A DNA stretch of 64,000 bases from Actinomyces bowdenii (GCF_017592395.1 NZ_JAGFOU010000002.1:1-64000); one strand, 5' to 3'. Shown: positions 34,795 to 43,500, counted from the first letter of the stretch. Translations and numbers: made by a program. Notes: a model not told the origin generated them from the letters alone.

Positions 34795-35312
34795 CGTGTG
34801 CTCCTTGGGTCCGTGGTGACCAGGGGCGGACGACGGCGGTGCGGGGCACGTGCCCGGCCTCCGCGCGCTGGGGCGCGTCGGGCCGGTGTGCCGTGCCCCA
34901 GCGCCTCCTCGATCCGCGATCACCTGTGCGGGTGAGGTGGGAGGACGCGCACGTGGGCAGGCTGCTGCGGCTGCGGCGTGCGCGTCAACTGCGCATTCGC
35001 ATGCGGTGGGGCTGCGGGGGCGCCGAGGGGCTCGGGCCGGACACGTTCCAGGGCATGCCCGAACTGTAGTGGTCCCCCTGCTCCGGGGCGCAAGCCGGGG
35101 CGAGGGGCGTCCGTCAGGTGGACGCCCGGCTCCCCGATGAGGCGGCTGGGCCGGTGGGGGTGGGACCTCAGTCCTGCGATCGAGGTCCGGAAGACCGGTT
35201 GGAGGGTCCTGGAATTTCCCCGTGTGGGATGTCACGTGGGTCACGTCACGGTATCGATGGTGGCGATGGCCGGAATGACGCCGATAGCCCTGAAATCACA
35301 GTGGTGTAAGTG

Positions 35313-35366
35313 GTGAATGTGAAGAATGTGAACAGTGTTCCCAAGGTGAACTAAGGCGACTAATGT
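35313..35366 (+). promoter_or_regulatory. Candidate NlpC/P60 promoter with GTGAA direct repeats
   Basis: TTCCCA (35338-35343) and TAATGT (35361-35366), 17 bases apart, form a plausible promoter with a long (about 150-base) untranslated leader. GTGAA occurs at 35313, 35319, 35328 and 35346. Repeats just upstream of a weak -35 element are typical of activator sites. The regulator is not identifiable. Confidence 0.4.
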
Positions 35367-35416
35367 GGCTCGAGAGCACATGGAGGCGCACCTCGCGGTG
35401 CCGCATCCACCGAGCA

Positions 35417-35478
35417 GCCCGGACGCCCACCACCGGGCGGCGCATCCTGATGCGCCTGGCGGTGGCGGGCGTCCGGGC
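35417..35478 (+). promoter_or_regulatory. Long hairpin in the NlpC/P60 mRNA leader
   Basis: A 12-bp outer stem (35417-35428 with 35467-35478) continues through CCACC/GGTGG and a top helix GGCGCAT/ATGCGCC with a 4-base loop. It ends 45 bases before the start codon. It could be an attenuator, an RNA stability element or part of an unrecognised riboswitch. The c-di-AMP (ydaO) riboswitch often precedes such genes in actinobacteria, but its conserved blocks were not found here. Confidence 0.55.
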
Positions 35479-35523
35479 CGGCTCCGACCGACCATGACCT
35501 CTGAATGACCGACGGAGACCCCA

Positions 35524-36927
35524 GTGACCCCCTCGTCCCAGAACCGATGGAGGCGCGGCACCATCGCCACAGCCGTCCTGGCGCTGGCCTGCCTCGCCCT
35601 GCCCTCGGCCCATGCTGATCCCGTCACCCAGGACGACGTCGATCGGGCCAAGGAGGCCGAGGCCTCCACCAGCGCCTCCATCGGCGAGCTGGAGGCCCAG
35701 CTCGCCCAGCTGAACGTCGATCTGGAGACCGCCCAGCGCAACGCCCAGATCGCCAATGAGGACTACCTCATGGCTGTCCAGGACCTGGCCACCGCCTCCT
35801 CGGAGGCGCAGACCGCGCAGGAGAGCGCCGACTCCGCGGCCCAGGAGACCAGGACGGCTCGCGCCGACCTGGGCGCCGTCGTCGTCCAGACCTACCAGGA
35901 GGGCGGCAGCGCGATCACCGCCCTGACCCCCTACGTGACCGCCACCTCCATGTCCGAGCTGGCCGATGCCGACGTCGCCCGCGCCCGGATGGGGGAGCTC
36001 ACCAATGCCAAGGTCCAGGACGTCGAGGCGCTCCAGGCCGTGGCCGAGACCATGCAGGGGATCGCCGACGAGAAGGTCGAGACCAAGCAGACAGCCGCCA
36101 CCGAGGCGGAGACCGCCAAGGCCGATGCCGCCAGCGCTGCCACCACCGCCCAGACCGAGGTCGCCCAGGCCCAGGCCCAGCGGGATGCCCTGGTGACCAG
36201 GCTCGCCGAGCAGCGGGGCACCACCGTCGAGCTGGAGAAGCAGCACCAGGACCAGCTCGAGGCCGAGCGCAAGGCCCGCGAGGAGGCGGCCGCCAAGGCC
36301 GCCGCCGAGGAGGCCGCCAGGACCGCCGCCCAGCAGGCGCCCCAGGAGCCCCCCTCCCAGGCCGCTGAGGACCAGCCCGCCGCCGAGGAGGCCGCGCCTC
36401 AGGCGCAGGAGCCCGAGACGGAGCAGCCCGCACCGGCCACCGAGGGCGCTGAGGAGGCTGAGGAGCCGGAGGAGGCTCCGCAGGAGGCCCCGGCCCCCCA
36501 GCCGGCCCCGGCCGTCGAGGAGGAGGCCGAGGAGCCGGCCCCCGCGCCGGCCGCCTCGGGCGACGCCGCGAGCGTCGCCATCGCCTCGGCGATGAACTAC
36601 ATCGGCACCCCCTACGTGTGGGGAGGCGAGTCCGCCGCGGGCCTGGACTGCTCCGGCCTGACGATGATGGCCTACCAGGCCGCGGGCATCTCCCTGACCC
36701 ACTCCTCCCGGGTGCAGTACGGCCAGGGCGCGCATGTCCCGCTGTCCAGCGCACAGCCGGGCGATCTGGTGTTCTGGTCCTCCGACGGCACCCAGTCGGG
36801 CATCTACCACGTGGCCATCTACCTGGGTGATGGGCAGATGATCGAGGCGCCGACCTTCGGCTTCACCGTCACCGTGACCTCCATGCGCTACTCGGGCGCC
36901 ATGCCCACGGCCGTGCGCCCCTACTGA
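35524..36927 (+). CDS. Secreted NlpC/P60 peptidoglycan endopeptidase (RipA-like)
   Basis: A 467-residue secreted cell-wall hydrolase. A signal peptide (RRGTIATAVLALACLALPSAHA) is followed by a long coiled coil (about 34-260), an acidic Ala/Pro/Glu-rich linker (to about 345) and a C-terminal NlpC/P60 domain with catalytic Cys376 in LDCSGL and His429 in YHVAIYLGDG. The coiled coil plus catalytic tail is the layout of RipA/Cgl-type hydrolases that split peptide stems during cell separation, where the coiled coil contacts FtsEX-type partners. The GTG start at 35524 lacks a strong ribosome binding site. A strong terminator follows. Confidence 0.93.
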   Translation: MTPSSQNRWRRGTIATAVLALACLALPSAHADPVTQDDVDRAKEAEASTSASIGELEAQLAQLNVDLETAQRNAQIANEDYLMAVQDLATASSEAQTAQESADSAAQETRTARADLGAVVVQTYQEGGSAITALTPYVTATSMSELADADVARARMGELTNAKVQDVEALQAVAETMQGIADEKVETKQTAATEAETAKADAASAATTAQTEVAQAQAQRDALVTRLAEQRGTTVELEKQHQDQLEAERKAREEAAAKAAAEEAARTAAQQAPQEPPSQAAEDQPAAEEAAPQAQEPETEQPAPATEGAEEAEEPEEAPQEAPAPQPAPAVEEEAEEPAPAPAASGDAASVAIASAMNYIGTPYVWGGESAAGLDCSGLTMMAYQAAGISLTHSSRVQYGQGAHVPLSSAQPGDLVFWSSDGTQSGIYHVAIYLGDGQMIEAPTFGFTVTVTSMRYSGAMPTAVRPY

Positions 36928-36990
36928 GGCTCCCGGGGAGTCCCCGGGACTCCCCGCCCGGGCCGCGAGCAGGGCAGTGCTCGCACGGAT

Positions 36991-37046
36991 GAAGCGGCTG
37001 GGGCCGGGACATCACCTGACGTGATCGTCCCGGCCCCAGCCGCTTC
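36991..37046. terminator. Bidirectional terminator-like hairpin between NlpC/P60 and ppa
   Basis: A perfect 20-bp stem (36991-37010 with 37027-37046) is capped by a further 5-bp helix ATCAC/GTGAT with a 5-base loop. It lies between the convergent NlpC/P60 and ppa genes and can fold on either strand, so it probably serves both. Confidence 0.85.
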
Positions 37047-37137
37047 GCATCCAGGACCGCATCCCCGCAGGGTGGCCGGCAGCGTCCGACGGCAGAGGTG
37101 ACGGCGAGCCCGGGGCCTCCATGCGGGCGCGGGTGCC

Positions 37138-37638
37138 TCAGTGCTCGCCGTGGGCCAGGTTCTCGGCCTCGCGCGCGTAGGAGCGGCGGATCTCCTCCTC
37201 GGCCTCCTCGCGCCCCACCCAGTGGGCGCCCTCCACCGACTTGCCCGGCTCCAGGTCCTTGTAGACCTCGAAGAAGTGCTGGATCTCCAGGCGGTGGAAC
37301 TCCGAGACGTCCTCGATATCCGTGCGCCAGGAGGCCCGCTGGTCGGCGCTGGGCACGCACAGGACCTTGTCATCCCCGCCCTTCTCGTCGCGCATGCGGA
37401 ACATGCCCAGGGCGCGGCAGCGGATGACGCAGCCGGGGAAGGTGGGCTCCTCCAGCAGGACCAGGGCGTCGAGCGGATCGCCATCCTCACCCAGGGTGCC
37501 ATCGATGAAGCCGTAGTCATCGGGGTAGCGCGTTGAGGTGAAGAGCATCCTGTCCAAGCGGATCCGGCCGGTCTCGTGGTCGATCTCGTACTTGTTGCGG
37601 TTGCCCTTGGGGATCTCGATCGTGACGTCGAACTCCAC
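37138..37638 (-). CDS. ppa: Inorganic pyrophosphatase
   Basis: A 166-residue family I soluble pyrophosphatase that hydrolyses PPi to two phosphates, pulling biosynthetic reactions forward. Conserved active-site segments are present: [17 protein letters not shown], the metal-binding [21 protein letters not shown] and the C-terminal [16 protein letters not shown]. Start is GTG 37638, with AAGGAGG 6 bases upstream and a TGCTATGAC extended -10-like sequence just before it. Monocistronic and convergent with the NlpC/P60 gene. Confidence 0.97.
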   Translation of the reverse strand: MEFDVTIEIPKGNRNKYEIDHETGRIRLDRMLFTSTRYPDDYGFIDGTLGEDGDPLDALVLLEEPTFPGCVIRCRALGMFRMRDEKGGDDKVLCVPSADQRASWRTDIEDVSEFHRLEIQHFFEVYKDLEPGKSVEGAHWVGREEAEEEIRRSYAREAENLAHGEH

Positions 37639-37969
37639 GTGGAGCCTCCTTCGCTAGTCATAGCAGTCCGTATGAGGCCGATCAACCGGCGTCGGGTTCG
37701 GCGTCGAGTCCGGCGGGTCGGGCGGCAATGGCACTAGTGTGGCCTACGCGGGCGCCGGAGGTGGGAAACTACCGACTGCGGCGCCCCGACCCGTCCCTCA
37801 GCGGTGGGGCCCGGTGCCGCCCTCCGGCGCCTCCCAGCGCCGTCCCCGGCACCAGCCTACCGGGTGCCCCTCCCGGCTGCCCGGCGGCCGGGGCCGGCAC
37901 CGGGTCGGCCTGCGGCCGTCCGCCTCCACCCTGTATCCACCCCGTCAACCCGCCAGTAAATGAGGACCC
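37639..37969. other. Divergent ppa/dacB promoter region
   Basis: No gene is visible in this 331-bp gap. On the minus strand TATGAC (37662-37657), preceded by TG one base upstream, is a probable extended -10 for ppa. On the plus strand TAGTGT (37735-37740) is a possible -10 for dacB, which would give a leader of about 220 bases. The rest is GC-rich and featureless. Confidence 0.35.
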
Positions 37970-39367
37970 ATGCGCAAGGCCCAGATCGCCTCCCTGACCG
38001 CGGCGAGCCTCCTCGTCGCGGGCGGCTACTACGGCCTGGCCGATGCACTCGACCTGGTGCCCGGACCCGTGACCGCGGCCCCGATGGACATCGCCGCCCA
38101 GCCCTACCCCACCATCGCCGCCCCCGACGCCGCCCTGGCCCAGCCCTCGGGGCTCGACCCCCAGGCCCCGGCGCCCTCCAGCGCCGCCCTGAGCGCGATG
38201 GTCTCGGAGATGGCCTCGGACAAGGCCCTGGAGGGCGGCTCGGTCAGCGCCTCCATCATCGATGTGGCCACCGGCCAGGAGCTCGTCAACCACTCGGCCG
38301 CCAGCGGTGTCACCCCGGCATCGTCCAACAAGCTGCTGGTGGCCCAGGCCTCCCTGTCCCTCATGGGAGCCGACCACACCCTGGCCACGAGCACCGTCCT
38401 GGAGGGCCAGAACCTCACGCTCGTGGGCGGCGGGGACGTCCTGCTGGCCGAGGACGAGGGCGACCCCACCGCCACCGCCGGCAGGGCCGGACTGGGCGAC
38501 CTGGCCCGACTCAGCGCCCAGGCCCTCAAGGACAAGGGCGTCACCAGTGTCTCGGTGCGCCTGGACGACACCCTGTTCACCGGCCCCACCTGGAACGACG
38601 GCTGGGAGGCCGGCAATGAGGCCTGGGTGGGCAAGATCCAGCCGATCATGGTGGATGTCTCGGCCCACCACGGGCAGGCCACCTACCCCGAGGACCCGGC
38701 CCTGGAGGCCGCCCAGGCCTTCCGCGACCACCTGGCGGCCGAGGGCATCACCGTCTCGGGGGACATCACCCGCGCCGCCGCCCCGGACTCGGCCACCGAG
38801 CTGGCCTCGGTGCACTCCGCGCCGCTGGAGGACATCCTGGCCCTGTCGCTGAAGACCTCCGACAACACCATGACCGAGGTCGAGGGCCGGCTGGTGGCTG
38901 TGGCCTCGGGCCAGAGCGCCGACTTCCAGGGCGCCGCCCGAGCCGTGCTCGACCAGCTGGGCAAGGACGGCCTGGACACCACCGGGGTCACCCTCCTGGA
39001 CTCCTCGGGCCTGGCCAAGGGCAACAAGGTCCCCTCCCGTCTCCTGGCCCAGATCCTGGCCAGGGCCGCGGGCCCCGACGGCGGAACCCCCGGGCGCGCC
39101 CTCATCTCGGCCCTGCCCGTGGGCGCCCTGGACGGGACTCTGCACGACCGCTTCCACGGCAGCGATGCCGCCGGGACGGTGCGGGCCAAGACCGGCACGC
39201 TGGAGCAGACGGTCTCCCTGTCCGGGGTGGTCACCACCGCCGAGGGGCGCCTGCTGGCCTTCGCGGTCCTCCTGGACGGATTCCCTGCCGAGAACGCGGG
39301 CAGTGCCAAGGCGGTCCTGGACGACCGCCTCATCACCCCCCTGGCCGCCTGCGGCTGCCGGGGCTGA
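37970..39367 (+). CDS. dacB: D-alanyl-D-alanine carboxypeptidase/endopeptidase (PBP4 family)
   Basis: A 465-residue secreted class C penicillin-binding protein that trims peptidoglycan peptide stems. An N-terminal hydrophobic segment (IASLTAASLLVAGGYYGLA) acts as signal or anchor. Catalytic motifs are SSNK (118-121, in TPASSNKLLVAQ), the SxN-type SDN in LKTSDNTMTEVE, and KTG in RAKTGTLEQTVSL. Length is in the normal PBP4 range. AGGA lies 4 bases before the ATG, a short spacing. The zincin gene follows after 11 bases. dacB next to a zincin and hpt-ftsH is a familiar actinobacterial arrangement. Confidence 0.93.
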   Translation: MRKAQIASLTAASLLVAGGYYGLADALDLVPGPVTAAPMDIAAQPYPTIAAPDAALAQPSGLDPQAPAPSSAALSAMVSEMASDKALEGGSVSASIIDVATGQELVNHSAASGVTPASSNKLLVAQASLSLMGADHTLATSTVLEGQNLTLVGGGDVLLAEDEGDPTATAGRAGLGDLARLSAQALKDKGVTSVSVRLDDTLFTGPTWNDGWEAGNEAWVGKIQPIMVDVSAHHGQATYPEDPALEAAQAFRDHLAAEGITVSGDITRAAAPDSATELASVHSAPLEDILALSLKTSDNTMTEVEGRLVAVASGQSADFQGAARAVLDQLGKDGLDTTGVTLLDSSGLAKGNKVPSRLLAQILARAAGPDGGTPGRALISALPVGALDGTLHDRFHGSDAAGTVRAKTGTLEQTVSLSGVVTTAEGRLLAFAVLLDGFPAENAGSAKAVLDDRLITPLAACGCRG

Positions 39368-39378
39368 GGGGGGACCGG

Positions 39379-40563
39379 ATGAGCGGGGCGACCCCGACCG
39401 GCCGATCCGGATCGCAGGCCCCCGGGCGCGCCGCGCCCGGGGCCGGTACCGCCGCGGGCCTCATCGACTGGCCGGCTGTGGACCGGCTCTCGGCCCTCGT
39501 CCCCCCGGGGCCGGCGGTCTCCCGGTCCTCGCGCTCCGGGGCCGTGGCGGTCCTGCGGCGCTCGGCCCAGGAGTCCCCGGCCTGGATCGCCGAGATCACC
39601 GGCCTGCGCCGGGCGGCGGGGCTGGTGGCCGGGGGCACCGATGTGCGCGTGGTGGACCGTCGCGGGCTCATCCGCGCCTCGGCGGCGGGCCTGCGCGCGC
39701 TCATGGAGGCCGTTCCCGCCCCACGGGTCGGCTCGGGCCTGCGCCGGGCGGGCGCTGTGGAGGTCGCCGGGGCGCTGGGCCTGATCGCCATGCGCCTGCT
39801 CGGGCAGGTGCTGCCCGCGGGCCCCGCAGGGGCCCCGGCCGCCGTGGCGGGCGGGGCCCAGGGGCAGGGCCCTCCCACGACCCGCCTGCTGCTCGTGGCG
39901 CCCAATGTGCTTGAGGTGCGACGCCGTCTCGACCTGGACCTGCTCGACCTGCCCGCCTGGGTGAGCCTCCACGAGACCACCCACGCCGTCCAGCTCGCGG
40001 CCGCCCCCTGGCTCATGGACTACCTCTCCTGCCGGATGCGCGCCGTCATCTCCGGGGTCGTGGGCACGCTCCACGGCAGTGGCAGTGGCAGTGGAAGCGG
40101 AAGCGGCAGGCGCCCCGGGGGCCGGTGGCTGAGAGGCGCCCATGCGGGGGCGGTCCTGGCGGGCAGGGGCCCCTCACTGGAGGACCTGGTGGGTCCCCGT
40201 GAGCGCCAGGCCCTGGCGGAGCTGTCCTGCGCCCTGACCTTCCTGGAGGGCCACGCCGAGACGGTGCTCGACGCCGTGGGTCCCAAGCGCCTGCCATCGG
40301 TGCATCGTCTGCGCGCTGCGCTGTCGCGCGCCCGGGGCGATGCCATCGGGGTGGGGCCCGGCCCGGGATCCGGCTCGATCCTGCACCGCCTGGTGAGCCT
40401 GGATGCCAAGGAGGCCCAGTACGCCGACGGCGCGGCCTTCGCACGAGCCGTCGTCACCCGGGTGGGGCACGAGGGGCTCAACCGGGTGTGGGCCGGGCCC
40501 CAGTGCCTGCCCGCACCTGCTGAGATCGCCCGGCCCGACCTGTGGATCGAGCGCATGGGCTGA
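39379..40563 (+). CDS. Zinc-dependent metalloprotease, Zincin_2 family
   Basis: A 394-residue predicted zincin. The zinc-binding HExxH is HETTH in WVSLHETTHAVQLAAAPWL; a downstream FLEGHAETVLDAVG segment likely supplies the third ligand (Glu) and a second conserved His. This matches actinobacterial proteins annotated 'zinc-dependent metalloprotease' near dacB, tilS and hpt. There is no signal peptide, so it is probably cytosolic. The first 25 residues are low complexity. A Gly/Ser repeat (GSGSGSGSG, near residue 235) is a flexible loop. ATG 39379 has GGGGGGA upstream. Physiological role unknown. Confidence 0.85.
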   Translation: MSGATPTGRSGSQAPGRAAPGAGTAAGLIDWPAVDRLSALVPPGPAVSRSSRSGAVAVLRRSAQESPAWIAEITGLRRAAGLVAGGTDVRVVDRRGLIRASAAGLRALMEAVPAPRVGSGLRRAGAVEVAGALGLIAMRLLGQVLPAGPAGAPAAVAGGAQGQGPPTTRLLLVAPNVLEVRRRLDLDLLDLPAWVSLHETTHAVQLAAAPWLMDYLSCRMRAVISGVVGTLHGSGSGSGSGSGRRPGGRWLRGAHAGAVLAGRGPSLEDLVGPRERQALAELSCALTFLEGHAETVLDAVGPKRLPSVHRLRAALSRARGDAIGVGPGPGSGSILHRLVSLDAKEAQYADGAAFARAVVTRVGHEGLNRVWAGPQCLPAPAEIARPDLWIERMG

Positions 40564-40986
40564 TCGGAAGCCCCGCTGCTGATCCGCCCGACGATGGGGC
40601 CGCGGTCGCAGGCCCGGCAGCCGAGCGGATCATCGGCCTTGAATACCGGGCGGTTATTATTCGATTCATCGATCATCATTATTCGATGGGCTCCATATCC
40701 GCCCTGAAGCCAAGGTCGAGCCTGAGGTTCTCGACGGCGCGTCGTTCGCTGTGGGCGTTCCCCGGGTCCTCCACGGGGTGAATGGGGACCTCAGTCCCGA
40801 TTTCTTCCCGGAATCCCGCAGATCGAGGCCTCTTCGTGACTTCCCGCACGTCATCGGGGCGGGAGGGCCCGGCGCGCCGGGGGCCCCGGGGGCGGGCGGC
40901 GGGCCGCATGTGGCAGGCTGTTGGCTCCAGGCCATGGCGAAGAGCCGGGAATGCGCCGAGGAATCGGTGGGAATGCAAGGAGATAG
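40564..40986. other. 423-bp gap upstream of hpt, position where tilS is expected
   Basis: No gene or gene remnant is recognisable. Actinobacterial genomes commonly have tilS between this zincin and hpt, but no SGGxDS-type motif appears in any frame. The gap contains an AT-rich island with ATTATTCGAT directly repeated at 40656-40665 and 40678-40687, start to start 22 bp (two helical turns), around a TCATCGATCATC centre. That looks like an operator or promoter zone for hpt-ftsH. The remainder is unremarkable. Confidence 0.45.
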
Positions 40987-41550
40987 GTGGAGGCAATGGG
41001 TATTGCAGACATGGGCGCGGACCTTCGGCAGGTCCTCATCACGCAGGAGCAGATCGAGGGGCGCCTCGATGAGATGGCGGCCCAGATCGATGCCGATTAT
41101 CAAGGGCGGGATCTTCTCCTGGTCGGAGTGCTCAAGGGCGCCGTCTATGTCATGGCCGACCTCTCGCGCCGCCTGCGCCGCTCGGTGCCCATGGACTGGA
41201 TGGCGGTGTCCTCCTACGGCTCGGGCACCAAGTCCTCCGGGGTGGTGCGGATCCTCAAGGACCTGGACGCCGACATCACCGGACGTGACGTACTTATCGT
41301 CGAGGACATCATCGACTCGGGCCTGACGCTGTCGTGGCTCATGGGCAACCTGGGCTCCAGGGGCGCCAATTCCGTTGAAACTGCAACGCTCCTGCGCAAG
41401 CCCGAGGCCGTGAGGGTCGAGGTGGATGTGAGGTATATCGGCTTCGACATCCCCAACGAGTTCGTCGTGGGCTACGGCCTGGATTACGCCGAGAACTACC
41501 GCAATCTCCCCTTCATCGGGACCTTGAGCCCATCTGTCTACGAGAGCTGA
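40987..41550 (+). CDS. hpt: Hypoxanthine phosphoribosyltransferase
   Basis: A 187-residue purine salvage enzyme converting hypoxanthine or guanine plus PRPP to nucleotides. The PRPP-binding signature [17 protein letters not shown] is intact, with [16 protein letters not shown] (flexible loop region) and the C-terminal [25 protein letters not shown] typical of bacterial HPRTs. GTG 40987 (after AAGGAG) is preferred; ATG 40996 (after GGAGG) is also possible. In many actinobacteria hpt is followed by ftsH; here the LPxTG gene is inserted between them. Confidence 0.95.
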   Translation: MEAMGIADMGADLRQVLITQEQIEGRLDEMAAQIDADYQGRDLLLVGVLKGAVYVMADLSRRLRRSVPMDWMAVSSYGSGTKSSGVVRILKDLDADITGRDVLIVEDIIDSGLTLSWLMGNLGSRGANSVETATLLRKPEAVRVEVDVRYIGFDIPNEFVVGYGLDYAENYRNLPFIGTLSPSVYES

Positions 41551-41569
41551 GGGAGGCCTTCGGGGGCGC

Positions 41570-41597
41570 TTGCCATACGTCGGCATCACGGTAGGGT
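41570..41597 (+). promoter_or_regulatory. Probable promoter of the LPxTG protein gene
   Basis: TTGCCA (41570-41575) and TAGGGT (41592-41597) are 16 bases apart, a good housekeeping-type promoter. The leader would be about 36 bases. A CAGGAG sequence lies 11 bases before the ATG at 41640. Confidence 0.5.
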
Positions 41598-41639
41598 CAC
41601 GTCTCGCCAACCGATGTCTACGCCAGGAGTCGACCACCC

Positions 41640-43148
41640 ATGGCAGTTTCCACACCGCGCATCCGACGCGCAGCCGCGATCGCGGGCACCGCCCTGCTCG
41701 CCGCATCCCTGACCGCACCGACGGCGGCGGCGGGCACCGCCGGGGCGATCCCCGCGTCGCAGACATCGACCTCCTCGCAGTTCAACACGCTCGCCGAGCT
41801 GCAGCAGGCCAGGGGGCTGTCGGGAACGGTGCGGACCGCCGGGGACGAGTACCCCGGTGACGGCGCGGGCATGAGTTACACGATCACCCCCACCCGCCCC
41901 ACTGACGAGACGGCGAACGTGGCCATGCCCCTGGCCGATGGCCAGTGGGCGGTGCCGCAGGGCCTGGCCACAGCGCCGAGCACCCAGTCCGACTCCGCCG
42001 CCACGGAGGACCTCATCGCCCGCGGTCAGACCTTCGTCGACGCCGGCACCCGGCTCCAGTGGGACGCCAGCCGGCCCACCCCGCTGACGGGCCAGGTGGT
42101 GCACTCCATCAACTCCGCCCCCTACGCCGTCACCTGCTCGTCCTTCGTGGGGATGGCGCTCATGGGCTGGAACTACGACTCGACCACCTATGTGGCCGAC
42201 CAGAACACCAAGGTGGGCTACGGGGTGGACTTCGGCCCTGACGCCGTGGGCTCGCCCATGTGGCAGGCCAACAACCTCGCCAGCTGGTTCTACGCCAACG
42301 GCGACCTGTGGCTCGACACCGACGGGCAGTACCAGCGCGGTGACGTCCTGTTCTTCTCCAGCCACAACCCGACCGTGACCCCCGGCACCGCCGAGGGCGC
42401 CCGCTCCACCTTCGGCAACGTCTACCACGTGGCCATCTACCTCGGGGACGGCATGCTCATGCACTCCACCGGCAGGGCGGCCGGCCAGGGCGTGCACGTG
42501 TCCAGGATGGGCTCCTCCCTGGAGGCCGACATCAGCTTTGTGGCGCGCCCCGACCTGGGCGGGGGCTCGACCCGGGCGAGCTCCTCGGGAGCCGCCTCCC
42601 CGGCATCGGTGAGCCTGGGTGATGAGGGCCAGCAGGGCGGCGGGGACCAGGCCGTGACCGACTCCGACTCCGTGGCCCAGGACACCGCTCCCTCTCAGGA
42701 CGCCGATGGCGGCCAGCCCCAGGCGGGCCAGGAGGAGGCCGGCGCCGGCCAGGCGGAGCAGGGCGCCGGCCCGGCCGGGGGCGAGCAGACCGCCCCGCAG
42801 GAGGGCCAGTCCGCCGGGCAGGCCCCCGCCGGCACCGGCGCGGATTCCTCGGCAGCGCCCCAGGGGGCCCTGCCCGACGCCGCCCCGACCCCCGCGAACT
42901 CCGCCGTGGCCGTCATCGCCGCCAGCGACGTGGAGGGCGACGTCCCCCACTCCCCGCAGCCGCAGGCCGCCGCGCCGAAGCCGGAGGAGGACCGGCGGCT
43001 GCCCATGACCGGGACCTCCATCGCCGGTGCCGTCATCGCCACCCTGCTGGTGGCCGCGGGTGCGGGCTTCATCCTGGCCCGCCGGGTGGGCGCCCGCCGT
43101 GCGGCTGTGAGCGTGCCCTCGATGGGCGAGGGCCGCTCGCGGCGCTGA
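41640..43148 (+). CDS. Sortase-anchored NlpC/P60-like cell-wall hydrolase
   Basis: A 502-residue surface protein. A signal peptide (RRAAAIAGTALLAASLTAPTAAA) leads to a cysteine-peptidase-like domain (about 120-305) with candidate Cys166 in TCSSFVGMAL and His263 in VYHVAIYLGDG, echoing the His motif of the NlpC/P60 protein at 35524. A Gly/Gln/Ala-rich linker (to about 450) precedes LPMTG at 454-458, a hydrophobic helix and an Arg-rich tail: a complete cell-wall sorting signal. It is therefore attached to peptidoglycan by sortase. It sits between hpt and ftsH with its own promoter and terminator. Substrate not known; peptidoglycan is the likeliest. Confidence 0.85.
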   Translation: MAVSTPRIRRAAAIAGTALLAASLTAPTAAAGTAGAIPASQTSTSSQFNTLAELQQARGLSGTVRTAGDEYPGDGAGMSYTITPTRPTDETANVAMPLADGQWAVPQGLATAPSTQSDSAATEDLIARGQTFVDAGTRLQWDASRPTPLTGQVVHSINSAPYAVTCSSFVGMALMGWNYDSTTYVADQNTKVGYGVDFGPDAVGSPMWQANNLASWFYANGDLWLDTDGQYQRGDVLFFSSHNPTVTPGTAEGARSTFGNVYHVAIYLGDGMLMHSTGRAAGQGVHVSRMGSSLEADISFVARPDLGGGSTRASSSGAASPASVSLGDEGQQGGGDQAVTDSDSVAQDTAPSQDADGGQPQAGQEEAGAGQAEQGAGPAGGEQTAPQEGQSAGQAPAGTGADSSAAPQGALPDAAPTPANSAVAVIAASDVEGDVPHSPQPQAAAPKPEEDRRLPMTGTSIAGAVIATLLVAAGAGFILARRVGARRAAVSVPSMGEGRSRR

Positions 43149-43221
43149 GCCGGGCCCGGGCGCAGGGGCGCCGGCGGCGCGGCCTGATGGTGCGAGCCGC
43201 CGCGGAGCCCCGATCGCTGAT

Positions 43222-43279
43222 CCATGCGCCTGCGGGGCGCAGGAACCGCATCCGGTTCCTGCGCCCCGCAGGCGCATGG
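43222..43279 (+). terminator. Strong terminator-like hairpin after the LPxTG gene
   Basis: A perfect 26-bp stem (43222-43247 with 43254-43279) has a 6-base loop (GCATCC), one of the longest perfect stems in the window. No U-tract is present. It isolates ftsH from the upstream gene. Confidence 0.85.
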
Positions 43280-43460
43280 TGCGCCGAGGCCCGCCCCGCA
43301 GCCCGGGGCCGGGGCGCGGCGCCGTCGGCCCAGCCTGCGGTGCGGGCGGGCCGGGGTGCGCACCGCCGTCGGATCCGTTTCCTCGCTGTTGCCTGCAACT
43401 GCCTGCAACGCCGGGCGCGAACGTGAGCAAGCGCAATAGGGACTGGGAGCCGACATCGGC

Positions 43461-43466
43461 TAACGT
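43461..43466 (+). promoter_or_regulatory. Possible ftsH -10 element
   Basis: TAACGT lies 34 bases before the ftsH ATG, with a GAAGGGA ribosome binding site between (43484-43490). No convincing -35 is seen. The remaining gap from 43280 holds no gene. Confidence 0.4.
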
Positions 43467-43500
43467 CTGAGAGTCGGACACGCGAAGGGATCCACCACAG

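Larger units (their letters stand above)
34795..35523. other. 729-bp divergent intergenic region between metY and the NlpC/P60 gene
   Basis: No gene is supported here. The metY side (34795-35090) is GC-rich with a five-codon frame (35002-34985, minus). The middle holds two GTCACGT motifs (35231-35237 and 35240-35246). The NlpC/P60 side carries an AT-richer promoter: GTGAA repeats at 35313, 35319, 35328 and 35346, TTCCCA (35338-35343) and TAATGT (35361-35366) separated by 17 bases, and a long hairpin (35417-35478). The length suggests substantial control of one or both genes. Confidence 0.5.

Noticed and set aside
34795-35070. SAM riboswitch upstream of metY
   Set aside because: The conserved blocks of SAM-I, SAM-II and SAM-IV elements could not be found on the metY strand.
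35150-35523. c-di-AMP (ydaO) riboswitch before the NlpC/P60 gene
   Set aside because: Position is right for the class, but the conserved GGGGAACC-type and junction motifs are absent.
43187-43470. Short coding frames around 43190-43470
   Set aside because: They are produced by the 26-bp terminator palindrome read in several frames.
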